17,546 bases of DNA, taken from an uncultured Bacilli bacterium (GTDB taxonomy: Bacteria > Bacillota_I > Bacilli_A > RFN20 > CAG-826). The notes under the pieces were generated by a model that ran no database searches, was not told the origin of the DNA, and was given only the letters and a program-made list of their open reading frames with translations. The DNA lies in NCBI GenBank assembly GCA_905236085.1, contig CAJOOD010000034.1, positions 1-17,546 of the forward strand, written 5' to 3'. Shown here in pieces: positions 8,192-15,108 of the stretch (the first letter of the stretch is position 1; each line of letters starts with the position of its first letter). The position numbers were made by a program, and so were the translations under genes.

Positions 8192-9115
8192 ATGTTTTCT
8201 AGGTTCAAAAAAAGGACAACTTTAATTCAAAACATCGCCTTTATGTCCCTTATGGCGGCCATAAATGTTGTCTTTGTTTTGCTTACAACCTTTATCCCTT
8301 TTTTAGTGATTTTAATGATTTTTATCTTACCTCTAACATCGGTCTTAGTGACCATTTTCTGTAAAAAGAGGTACTTTTTGCTGTACTTTTTGGCTACGAC
8401 TGGCTTATGTATGGTCTGCACTTTATGGAATTTTTCTGATACCTTATTCTATGTCATTCCATCTATGATATCAGGCTTTGTATTTGGATTATTTGCGATA
8501 TATAAATTTCCATTACTCTATTTGATATTAGGACCAAGTATTATCTATTTTGGATTTTCTTATGCTTCCATTCCATTGATTCAATTAATTTATGGATTTA
8601 ATATCATTGATACCTTCGCAAACGCCTTTGCCTTAGGGGATTTTATCTATCTAGATGTCATCACTCCTTCATTTATATTTATCATTGCTTTAATCCAATC
8701 CACTATTTCGTACATGATAATTAAAGAAGAAATAAAGAAATTTAATCAAAGCGTAGAAGAGAATAATGATTTCATGTGGCTAAATATCATTATTAATGTA
8801 GTGTTATTAGGATTATTAACTTTATTCGCATTTATTTACTTACCAATTTCTTATTTGATGATGATTATATCTTTAATGATAACTATATATTTCATCTCTT
8901 TAGACATAGCTTCACGTAAATTGATTTCTATTATTATCGATGGAATCGTTGTCTTCATTTCCTTATTAGCGTTATTAATTTCTTATCAATATATTCCCAA
9001 TCCATACCAGTTATTATTGTTTGGAATATTAGAATTTTTAATCACTGTCAAAACATTTATAAACAAATGTTTGTTATGTAGAAATAATAAAGATAAAATT
9101 AATACACTTGAATAG
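8192..9115 (+). CDS. Polytopic membrane protein, possibly DUF2232/ECF S-component-like
   Basis: 307 residues, almost entirely hydrophobic, with about nine or ten predicted membrane segments (roughly 12-33, 36-57, 61-78, 86-104, 108-135, 152-177, 195-216, 219-237, 245-265, 271-291). A charged loop (KEEIKKFNQSVEENND, about 178-193) splits it into a six-helix and a four-helix half. The first half begins with a basic tail and a small-residue helix (IAFMSLMAAINVV), resembling the Ala-rich first helix of ECF transporter S-components and of DUF2232 (YybS-like) proteins. That similarity is a reading by eye, not a confirmed match. The C-terminus carries a CLLC pair. First gene of a three-gene membrane operon; the next gene starts five bases after its TAG. 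Substrate and function are unknown. Confidence 0.7.
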   Translation: MFSRFKKRTTLIQNIAFMSLMAAINVVFVLLTTFIPFLVILMIFILPLTSVLVTIFCKKRYFLLYFLATTGLCMVCTLWNFSDTLFYVIPSMISGFVFGLFAIYKFPLLYLILGPSIIYFGFSYASIPLIQLIYGFNIIDTFANAFALGDFIYLDVITPSFIFIIALIQSTISYMIIKEEIKKFNQSVEENNDFMWLNIIINVVLLGLLTLFAFIYLPISYLMMIISLMITIYFISLDIASRKLISIIIDGIVVFISLLALLISYQYIPNPYQLLLFGILEFLITVKTFINKCLLCRNNKDKINTLE

Positions 9116-9120
9116 AAATT

Positions 9121-9768
9121 ATGGTTAACTTTTTAAAGACATTTGCTAAAGGATTACTCTATATCATCGCTCTACCTCTACTCATTCTCGGTTTAGCGGT
9201 CTATTTTGTTATTTCTTTATTTAGTTTTATCGTCATTGGCGTAAAAGCTATCGTTATTTTCTTTAAAGGTGGGAATGCTTTTGGTGACTTACCAGAAGAT
9301 ATCGAAGCTAAAAAGCGTTTAGGACTTATTCCTGATACTCCTGAAGTTAAAGAGGAAGAAAAAGAAGAAACCAAGGAAGAAATTAAACCTATACAAGAAG
9401 AAGTTAGCATCGTTAACACTCCTATTTTTGAACCAGAGCCAGAACCAATTCCTGAACCAGAAATTCCTTTTGAACCAGAAATAGAAAATGAACCAAGTGA
9501 AGAGCCGATTCATGAATCTTCAATCGTAGAAGAAGAACCTCCATTAGAGGATATGTTTGATGATAATGTTTTAAATAGAGAAGAAAGCCACGAAGAAGTT
9601 AATATTGAAAGTGAAGAAATTAAAGAAGAAGCAGAAGATCAAATTCCATATGAAAAGGAATTTAAAGAAGATATATATATCAACACCAATGATGATGATA
9701 ATTATTTTGAAGAAGATAGTGGCGGAGTAGATATAATATCGCACGCGGAGGATTATGATGATGATTAA
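9121..9768 (+). CDS. Membrane protein with long acidic Glu/Pro-rich tail
   Basis: 215 residues. Two closely spaced hydrophobic segments (about 8-29 and 31-50) are followed by a polar GGNAFGDLPEDIEAKKRLG stretch, which looks like the only structured soluble part. From about residue 74 the protein is low complexity and strongly acidic. It has Glu/Lys runs, an EPEPEPIPEPE repeat near 107-117, further EP/EE motifs, and an Asp-rich end (AEDYDDD). Such a tail is probably disordered and could be a spacer or a binding platform for basic partners. I do not recognise a family. The start lacks a strong ribosome binding site but lies five bases after the preceding stop, suggesting coupling. Its 3' end overlaps the next gene and contains that gene's GGAGG site. 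Confidence 0.7.
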   Translation: MVNFLKTFAKGLLYIIALPLLILGLAVYFVISLFSFIVIGVKAIVIFFKGGNAFGDLPEDIEAKKRLGLIPDTPEVKEEEKEETKEEIKPIQEEVSIVNTPIFEPEPEPIPEPEIPFEPEIENEPSEEPIHESSIVEEEPPLEDMFDDNVLNREESHEEVNIESEEIKEEAEDQIPYEKEFKEDIYINTNDDDNYFEEDSGGVDIISHAEDYDDD

Positions 9769-10453
9769 TGTCCTCGTTAAATTAACAGAAAATGATAAAA
9801 GAATTATTATCGCTATCTTATTAGTGCTTATTTTGTTAATCGTTTTAGTGGGCTATATCGGTCTATTAATTACCAGAGTCATGCGTTGGCAAGGCAAGAA
9901 GATGGATGAGATGATGCATGATGTTGTCGTCACTAAAGTTGTGGATAATAAGAGACATTTTTTAAAGGTCGCTAGAAAGAAGAATTGGCGAAGATTTTTC
10001 AAAAAGGCCTTAGTTCCGCTGCTATTTTTGATCGCAGCCTTTGCTTTATTATTCGTCGTGGAGTCGGTAAATAATTGGTCTTATAATATCTTTGATAATG
10101 AGAAACAAGGATTCACCACCCTATTATTTACTTGGAATTTTAATGATGAATCTATTTATTCTAATTTCTTTGGAATAAGAATCATCTCTAATTGGCCTCC
10201 ATTAGCTAACACTCCTCATTTTGAATGGGAAGCTATATATTCTTATATCTTTGCTCCGTTATTCCTCATCGGAGCTATATGGTATTTAATCCAATTACAA
10301 TGTCTTATCTCTAGAACGATTAGAATGTATAAATTAAGCGATAGCATTTATAAAAAAAGCCTCGATACATTTAACATGAACGAGGCTAACGCTAATAATA
10401 TTAATAACAATCAACGTGATGTGAATACTACAAATAATTCAATTACTAAGTAG
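9758..10453 (+). CDS. Membrane protein of unknown function
   Basis: About 231 residues. Three ATGs in tandem (9755, 9758, 9761) follow a GGAGG at 9747-9751. Spacing of 6 or 9 bases favours 9758 or 9761 over 9755. There are three clear membrane segments: residues about 17-40 (a pure Ile/Leu/Val helix), 83-103 and about 166-186. A basic stretch follows the first helix (HFLKVARKKNWRRFFKK), and a Trp/Phe/Asn-rich loop of about 60 residues lies between helices 2 and 3, probably outside. The last 25 residues are Asn-rich and low complexity. No family is recognised. It overlaps the preceding gene by 11 bases and ends just before a terminator. A minus-strand terminator is embedded in its 3' coding part. 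Confidence 0.7.
   Translation: MMINVLVKLTENDKRIIIAILLVLILLIVLVGYIGLLITRVMRWQGKKMDEMMHDVVVTKVVDNKRHFLKVARKKNWRRFFKKALVPLLFLIAAFALLFVVESVNNWSYNIFDNEKQGFTTLLFTWNFNDESIYSNFFGIRIISNWPPLANTPHFEWEAIYSYIFAPLFLIGAIWYLIQLQCLISRTIRMYKLSDSIYKKSLDTFNMNEANANNINNNQRDVNTTNNSITK
10351..10387 (-). terminator. Rho-independent terminator for asnS, inside the opposite gene
   Basis: On the minus strand AGCCTCG (10381-10387) and its complement CGAGGCT (10358-10364) form a 7-bp GC-rich stem around a 16-base loop, followed at once by seven T residues (10352-10358, first T in the stem). This is a good intrinsic terminator. The only minus-strand gene upstream is asnS, ending at 10539, so it would end the asnS message about 190 bases downstream. 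It lies wholly within the 3' coding part of the plus-strand membrane gene. Confidence 0.65.
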
Positions 10454-10492
10454 ATTAATAAGGCAACATCAATACCGATTAGTAAGTAATAT

Positions 10493-10517
10493 AATCTCCT
10501 TCGGGAGATTTCTTTTT
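10493..10517 (+). terminator. Rho-independent terminator of the plus-strand membrane operon
   Basis: AATCTCC (10493-10499), a TTCG tetraloop and GGAGATT (10504-10510) form a 7-bp hairpin with an extra-stable UUCG loop, followed by TCTTTTTT. It lies 40 bases after the TAG of the last plus-strand gene and 22 bases before the end of the convergent asnS. On the minus strand it has no U-run of note, so it mainly serves the plus strand. Confidence 0.85.
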
Positions 10518-10538
10518 TATTGTCTTCTGGTAACATAA

Positions 10539-11933
10539 TTAAAATTTGATATTATTCGCAGTTCTTGGATATGGTTCAGAATCACGAATATTATTTACTC
10601 CTGTCATATACATTAATAATCTATCAAAGCCGATACCAAATCCAGCGTGTTTGCAGCCGCCATATCTTCTGGTATCTAAATACCATTGCAAAGATTCAGT
10701 AATACCCATTTCATCCATCTTAGCTTTTAAAACATCATATCTTTCTTCTCTTTGGCTACCGCCGACTAATTCGCCAACACCTGGGACTAACAAGTCACAA
10801 GCTGCGACCGTTTTACCATCATCATTTTGTCTCATATAGAAGGCTTTGATTTCTTTTGGATAATCAATTAAGAATACTGGACCATTAACCACTTGCTCGG
10901 TGATATATCTTTCATGCTCCGATTGTAAGTCCATGCCCCATTCAATTTTGGAGTTATCAAATTTATGTCCATCGGCGACAGCTTTTTTAAGAATTTCAAT
11001 AGCTTCTGTGTAACTCATTCTTCTAAATTCAGAATTTAATACGTGATTTAGCCTGTTTTTGACATCTTTATCGATGAAATTGTTGAAGAATTCCATCTCT
11101 TCTGGACAAGCTGTTTGAACATAATCAATACAGAATTTAATGCAGTCTTCAATTAATTGCATATCATCATTTAAATCGGCGAATGCAATTTCTGGTTCAA
11201 TCATCCAGAATTCTGCGGCGTGTCTAGGAGTATTAGAATTCTCCGCGCGGAATGTTGGACCAAAAGTATAAACATCTCTAAACGCTAAAGCAAATGGTTC
11301 GACATGTAATTGTCCAGAAACAGTTAAGTTGACTGGTCTACCAAAGAAGGCATTTGGATCTTTTCCTTTAGTGGTGACATCAAATACTTGTCCTGCTCCT
11401 TCAGCATCGTTACCGGTGATGATTGGAGTGTGAACATAAACAAATCCTCTAGATTGGAAGAATTCATGGATAGCCATGGATAAGACACTTCTAACACGAT
11501 AAACAGCATAGAAAGTATTAGTGCGTGGTCTAAGGTGAGCAATTTCTCTTAAGAATTCGAATGAATGTCTTTTCTTTTGTAAAGGATAATCTTCATCAAC
11601 ATCCCCTAATAATTCATATTCTTGAACTTGAATTTCAAATGGTTGTTTGTTTTCTGGTGTTAAGACAAATTTGCCAATGACTTTAATCGCCGCGCCAGTC
11701 CTGACCGCTTTGATTTTTTCATACAAATCTCCATTATTTTCTTTGAAATAGACTAATTGTAGGTTTTTAAAATATGTTCCATCATTAAATTCAATGAAGC
11801 CAATAGAACCATTATCTCTATTAGTTCTAACCCATCCTTGTAATTCAATTAGGTTTAAAGAGGCTAACTCTTCTTTATCGCCACCGGCGATAATATCATA
11901 CAATTCATAATTTGTTAAATAAGTGCAATCCAT
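10539..11933 (-). CDS. asnS: Asparaginyl-tRNA synthetase
   Basis: 464 residues from the ATG at 11933, normal for bacterial AsnRS, which charges tRNA(Asn) with asparagine in the cytoplasm. The N-terminal OB-fold anticodon-binding domain (about 25-110: LIELQGWVRTNRDNGSIGFI) is followed by the class II catalytic core. Motif 2 is FRAENSNTPRH (228-238) and motif 3 is GFGIGFDRLLMY (431-442). The SGQLH and EFWMIEPE stretches are those of AsnRS rather than AspRS. An upstream in-frame ATG at 11990 would add 19 residues. The start at 11933 is chosen for its ideal AAGGAGGT site and because the OB fold begins normally there. It has its own promoter and follows tsaD by 57 bases. AsnRS makes a GatCAB route to Asn-tRNA unnecessary. 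Confidence 0.97.
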   Translation of the reverse strand: MDCTYLTNYELYDIIAGGDKEELASLNLIELQGWVRTNRDNGSIGFIEFNDGTYFKNLQLVYFKENNGDLYEKIKAVRTGAAIKVIGKFVLTPENKQPFEIQVQEYELLGDVDEDYPLQKKRHSFEFLREIAHLRPRTNTFYAVYRVRSVLSMAIHEFFQSRGFVYVHTPIITGNDAEGAGQVFDVTTKGKDPNAFFGRPVNLTVSGQLHVEPFALAFRDVYTFGPTFRAENSNTPRHAAEFWMIEPEIAFADLNDDMQLIEDCIKFCIDYVQTACPEEMEFFNNFIDKDVKNRLNHVLNSEFRRMSYTEAIEILKKAVADGHKFDNSKIEWGMDLQSEHERYITEQVVNGPVFLIDYPKEIKAFYMRQNDDGKTVAACDLLVPGVGELVGGSQREERYDVLKAKMDEMGITESLQWYLDTRRYGGCKHAGFGIGFDRLLMYMTGVNNIRDSEPYPRTANNIKF

Positions 11934-11960
11934 AATGACCTCCTTATGATGTGTATAAAA

Positions 11961-11998
11961 ATTATAAGCAATGTTAATAATTCTAATCAATTAGAATT
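11961..11998 (-). promoter_or_regulatory. asnS promoter overlapping an inverted repeat
   Basis: Minus-strand -35 TTGATT (11985-11990), 18-base spacer and perfect -10 TATAAT (11961-11966). This predicts a leader of about 20-25 bases carrying AAGGAGGT before the ATG at 11933. The -35 sits in the centre of an inverted repeat, AATTCTAAT (11979-11987) and ATTAGAATT (11990-11998), separated by two bases. The repeat also overlaps the tsaD stop codon. It could be an operator for asnS; there is no U-run, so it is a poor terminator. Confidence 0.55.
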
Positions 11999-13004
11999 TT
12001 AAATAATCTTCAATTTCCCAGTTAGGGTCCACTGAGATATCTAATGGAGCAAAGACTTTTCTATCATATAATCTAGAAGCTACTTTAGCGATCATAGCCG
12101 CATTATCAGTACAGCACCACATCGGTGGAATGATGATATCCACCCCTATTCTTTTAGCTTCTTTTTGCATTTCTTCTCTTAAGTACGAATTAGCGGACAC
12201 TCCTCCCGCTAAAACTATTTGTTTAACATTGAAATCTTTCGCGGCTTTAATGCTTCTATCTATGACCATGCCAACCGCGGTATCTTGGAAAGATTTACAC
12301 ATATCATTGATATTAACTTCTTCCCCGTTTTGTTCTAATTTATGAACTAAATTAATGACAGAAGTCTTTAATCCAGAATATGAAAAATTATATGAACCAT
12401 CATGTAATGGAACAGGTAATTTATATGTATGTTTTCCTAGTTTAGCGTTCTTATCAATAGGAATACCACCTGGATAAGGTAGACCTAATACTCTAGCAAC
12501 TTTATCAAAGCATTCACCAATCGCATCATCTTTAGTTCTTCCAATGATTTCAAATTCTAGTTCATCTTTCATTAAAACTAGTTCAGTATTACCTCCACTT
12601 ACAACAACAGCAAGAAGAGGAAATTTAAGTTCTCCAACATATTCATTAGCGTAAATATGGCCAGCAAGGTGATGAACAGGAATTAATGGCTTGTTATATA
12701 GAAGCGATAAAGTTTTAATGGCTTGTATACCTACATGTAGGGCTCCGATTAATCCTGGACCTCTAGTAACCGCGAAAGCATCGATATCATCTAGGGTTAA
12801 ATTGGCTTTTTCTAAAGCTTCTTTAATAACGATGGTGATGTTTTCAGCATGCAATCTAGATGCTATTTCTGGCATGACTCCACCATATTTGGTATGTACT
12901 TCTATTTGGGTGGAGACAATGTTAGATAATAAAACATCATCGCGTACAATTGCACACGCTGTCTCATCACAACTAGATTCAATTGCAAGAATTGTTTTAG
13001 ACAT
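11991..13004 (-). CDS. tsaD: tRNA N6-adenosine threonylcarbamoyltransferase TsaD
   Basis: 337 residues from the ATG at 13004, the family length. TsaD transfers threonylcarbamoyl from TC-AMP to A37 of ANN-decoding tRNAs, making t6A, as part of the TsaBDE complex. ASKHA-fold signatures: ILAIESSCDETACAIV at the start, GGVMPEIASRLH, TRGPGLIGALHVG, and the metal-binding His112/His116 pair in HHLAGH. Also present are VSGGNTELV, FSYSGLKT, the LAGGVSANSYLR nucleotide loop and CTDNAAMIA near the end. An in-frame start at 13049 would add 15 residues inside rimI. The ATG at 13004 is preferred because it has a GGAGGTT site and the usual MSKTILAIESS start. It overlaps the end of rimI by eight bases, so translation is probably coupled. 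Confidence 0.97.
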   Translation of the reverse strand: MSKTILAIESSCDETACAIVRDDVLLSNIVSTQIEVHTKYGGVMPEIASRLHAENITIVIKEALEKANLTLDDIDAFAVTRGPGLIGALHVGIQAIKTLSLLYNKPLIPVHHLAGHIYANEYVGELKFPLLAVVVSGGNTELVLMKDELEFEIIGRTKDDAIGECFDKVARVLGLPYPGGIPIDKNAKLGKHTYKLPVPLHDGSYNFSYSGLKTSVINLVHKLEQNGEEVNINDMCKSFQDTAVGMVIDRSIKAAKDFNVKQIVLAGGVSANSYLREEMQKEAKRIGVDIIIPPMWCCTDNAAMIAKVASRLYDRKVFAPLDISVDPNWEIEDYLKF

Positions 13005-13440
13005 TGACAACCTCCAATAACATATAGATGGCATCTTCACCATCGACATAATAATTCTCTTTAACCACTACTTGATAATAACCTAAGCTCTTATAAAATG
13101 ATTGGGCTTCAATATTTGATTTCCTAACTTCTAGAGTGGAAGCTAAGACTTCATTTCTTTTTAAATCATCAATCATATATTTTGCTAAAGAGGTGGCTAA
13201 GCCTTTTCTACGATATTTAGTATCGACGCATATTTGGGCTACAGTTGATGAATCAAATGTAATCCAATAATCAATAAACCCCGCAATTTCCCCGTTTTCT
13301 TTAAGAATTAAGAAATTAGCAACAGGATTTTCAAACATCTCATATTCCAAATCTTTTTTACTATATGGATGTTTGAAGCATTTATCTTCTAATGCCTTAA
13401 TAGCCTCTAAGTCCTCTATTTTAGCTTTTAATATTTCCAT
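12997..13440 (-). CDS. rimI: GNAT acetyltransferase, RimI-like
   Basis: 147 residues, a single GNAT domain. The N-terminal LKAKIEDLEAIKALEDKCF helix, the central VAQICVDTKYRRKGLATSLAKYMI with the acetyl-CoA pyrophosphate-binding RRKGLA loop (77-82), and the C-terminal LEVRKSNIEAQSFYKSLGYY fit RimI-type N-alpha-acetyltransferases. These acetylate the N-terminus of ribosomal protein S18 in E. coli. Position between tsaB and tsaD is the classic Firmicute order and supports the name. In such clusters the true substrate is often untested, and a role linked to the Tsa proteins cannot be excluded. Two bases separate it from tsaB; it overlaps tsaD by eight. Confidence 0.88.
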   Translation of the reverse strand: MEILKAKIEDLEAIKALEDKCFKHPYSKKDLEYEMFENPVANFLILKENGEIAGFIDYWITFDSSTVAQICVDTKYRRKGLATSLAKYMIDDLKRNEVLASTLEVRKSNIEAQSFYKSLGYYQVVVKENYYVDGEDAIYMLLEVVNV

Positions 13441-13442
13441 AA

Positions 13443-14027
13443 TTAATCTTTCAAATAGACCGGCTTTAAACCCAATGTGTCTAACATCGGTTCAGTATAT
13501 TTTTTAATCGCTATCATCTCAATAGCGGCATTAGATCTATGACCTTTAATACCCAAATATTCAGTATCTCCACAGACACTATAATCTGGATGATTCTTGA
13601 TGTAATCCAAGACCTCATCATTGGTAAATATCGTATCTTTTAATATGATATCTTTACCCTCATATACTCCGATATATGATCTCTTGCTTCTCGCATTAAT
13701 TAGGCATATAGATGGCTTATCTCCATCTCTTAACATTCTTAATGAAGAAATCGGATAAACTGGAATATTTAGAGCAAAAGATGCGGTTTTTGCAATGGTT
13801 AATGAGATTCTAACCCCTGTATATGAACCTGGACCAATTCCACATAATATGTCCTTGATATTGGATTTATCGATGTTGTTTTTCTTAAATATTTTCTCTA
13901 GTTCAACAACCATCATCTCTGATTGTCTTTGCCATGCTTCATAACAAGTCACATCTATGAGTTTATCATCTTCAGCGATAGCGACAAGCAAATCCACATT
14001 TGATGAATCTAATATCACGCTATACAT
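13443..14027 (-). CDS. tsaB: t6A biosynthesis protein TsaB
   Basis: 194 residues. TsaB is a catalytically inactive relative of TsaD that dimerises with it and bridges it to TsaE. The hallmarks are the N-terminal ILDSSNVDLLVAIAED strand and the GIGPGSYTGVRISLTIAKT segment (about 69-87), then INARSKRSYIGVYEG. It is shorter than the usual 220-235 residues. The C-terminal half is compact, which may be a lineage feature since the reading frame is clean and the neighbours are intact. It overlaps the end of tsaE by eight bases and lies two bases before rimI. Confidence 0.93.
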   Translation of the reverse strand: MYSVILDSSNVDLLVAIAEDDKLIDVTCYEAWQRQSEMMVVELEKIFKKNNIDKSNIKDILCGIGPGSYTGVRISLTIAKTASFALNIPVYPISSLRMLRDGDKPSICLINARSKRSYIGVYEGKDIILKDTIFTNDEVLDYIKNHPDYSVCGDTEYLGIKGHRSNAAIEMIAIKKYTEPMLDTLGLKPVYLKD

Positions 14028-14490
14028 TTTGATTGCTCCATAATTGTGTTAATAACAATTCTAATTCTTTAATCTTGGTGGTTAATATCAATTCTCTTTT
14101 ATCATCGCCTAAATTATGAATCTCAATATTAAGTTTTTCTTCAGGAATCATTTCTTCAATGAAATTAGGCCATTCGATGACACAAACTCCATTGCCTTCA
14201 ATAAATTCTTCTAAACCAATATCCTTATTAGTCCCGTCTTCTAAGCGATAGGCATCAATATGATATAAATCTAAGGGTTTATGGAAATAACATTTAAGTA
14301 TGTTAAAGGTAGGAGAAGTAACTTTCTCTTTAATTCCTAGACCTTGAGCTATACCTCCTACTAAGGTAGTTTTACCCGCACCTAAATCTCCAGTTAAGGT
14401 TATAACTAGTCCTTTATAACAATGTGAGGCGATAATGTTACCAATCGCAATAGAGTCTAATGATGATAATGATTTGATTTTTATTTCCAT
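14020..14490 (-). CDS. tsaE: t6A biosynthesis ATPase TsaE
   Basis: 156 residues, the expected size. TsaE is a small P-loop ATPase that resets the TsaB-TsaD complex during t6A synthesis. Walker A is GDLGAGKT (34-41). It is followed by VTSPTFNI (57-64), LYHIDAYRL (75-83), the IGLEEFIEGN segment and VIEWPN (104-109), all diagnostic of this family. The gene starts one base after the ntdP stop and overlaps tsaB by eight, so the set is clearly one operon. The first-step enzyme TsaC/TsaC2, which makes TC-AMP, is not in the window and must be elsewhere in the genome. Confidence 0.96.
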   Translation of the reverse strand: MEIKIKSLSSLDSIAIGNIIASHCYKGLVITLTGDLGAGKTTLVGGIAQGLGIKEKVTSPTFNILKCYFHKPLDLYHIDAYRLEDGTNKDIGLEEFIEGNGVCVIEWPNFIEEMIPEEKLNIEIHNLGDDKRELILTTKIKELELLLTQLWSNQNV

Positions 14491-14491
14491 G

Positions 14492-15025
14492 TTATTTATC
14501 TTCTTTTAATGCTTCTTCAAAATCTTGATAGAATTTAACAATTTTATTATCGGAGAATGGGAATTTTCTAGCTTCCATTTTTTGACGAATATTAGCTAAT
14601 TCGTATTTAAGAACTTTATCTAATTCTTTAGAATAATCGTAGAATCGCTTATGATTTTGATATTCTTTCTCGTCTAAAACCTTGATGGAATTATTAGCGA
14701 ATAATTTAATATCTAGGTCATAATCGATGTATTTAATTGTGTTTTTTTCCACAAGGGCAGGAGAGGCGATATTGCAATAATATGTCACGCCTTCACTCTT
14801 AAGCATACATATGACATTATACCATTCCTTCTTAGAGAATATGGTGACCGCTGGTTCTTTGGTGAACCATTTACGGCCATTAGATTCCACAACTTTCGCA
14901 CGTTTAGAAGCCACGACAATAAAATCTTCATTATCTTCTAGGACTAATCCTCTATCCCAGATACGGTGAAGTTTTCCATCATGTTTATAAGATTTGATTT
15001 CAATCCAGCGTCTAAAGTAGCTCAT
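14492..15025 (-). CDS. ntdP: DUF402 nucleoside tri/diphosphatase, NtdP/YgaC-like
   Basis: 177 residues, matching the 175-180 of Firmicute DUF402 proteins (YgaC/NtdP), which hydrolyse nucleoside tri- and diphosphates. The short beta barrel is visible. The start IEIKSYKHDGKLHRIWD and the middle strand FTKEPAVTIFSKKEWYNVICM are followed by the acidic strand KYIDYDLDIKLF, whose Asp residues bind metal in the family. Then comes VLDEKEYQNHKRFYDYSKEL and a long C-terminal helix. It is the first gene of the ntdP-tsaE-tsaB-rimI-tsaD operon, one base ahead of tsaE. The ATG has an AAGG site nine bases upstream. The link between a nucleotide phosphatase and t6A genes is positional only. Confidence 0.87.
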   Translation of the reverse strand: MSYFRRWIEIKSYKHDGKLHRIWDRGLVLEDNEDFIVVASKRAKVVESNGRKWFTKEPAVTIFSKKEWYNVICMLKSEGVTYYCNIASPALVEKNTIKYIDYDLDIKLFANNSIKVLDEKEYQNHKRFYDYSKELDKVLKYELANIRQKMEARKFPFSDNKIVKFYQDFEEALKEDK

Positions 15026-15042
15026 ATCTTTGACCTTTTTTC

Positions 15043-15071
15043 ATTATATTACTAAATTTATAATTTATTAA
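15043..15071 (-). promoter_or_regulatory. Promoter of the ntdP-tsa operon
   Basis: Minus-strand -10 TATAAT (15043-15048), perfect, and -35 TTAATA (15066-15071), 4/6, with a 17-base spacer. It falls between the terminator of the upstream gene (15084-15106) and the ATG at 15025, giving a short leader with an AAGG ribosome binding site. Confidence 0.65.
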
Positions 15072-15083
15072 TATTTTTGTATA

Positions 15084-15106
15084 GAAAAAGGAGCGCATCC
15101 GCTCCT
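15084..15106 (-). terminator. Rho-independent terminator after the DUF3137-like gene
   Basis: On the minus strand AGGAGCG and CGCTCCT pair (7 bp) around a four-base loop (15096-15099) and run into five T residues and a C. It begins three bases after the stop codon at 15109 and separates this gene from the ntdP operon. Confidence 0.9.
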
Positions 15107-15108
15107 AA

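Noticed and set aside
9201..9513. Minus-strand ORFs opposite the acidic-tail gene, rich in Phe/Trp or Ser
   Set aside because: They are the complement of the Glu/Lys/Pro-rich repeats; the composition is a by-product and no start signal is present.
11934..11990. ATG start at 11990 extending AsnRS by 19 residues
   Set aside because: The segment contains the promoter and the AAGGAGGT site of the ATG at 11933, and AsnRS proteins begin near the latter.
12130..13020. Plus-strand ORFs opposite tsaD
   Set aside because: They are antisense shadows of a well-conserved gene with no initiation signals.
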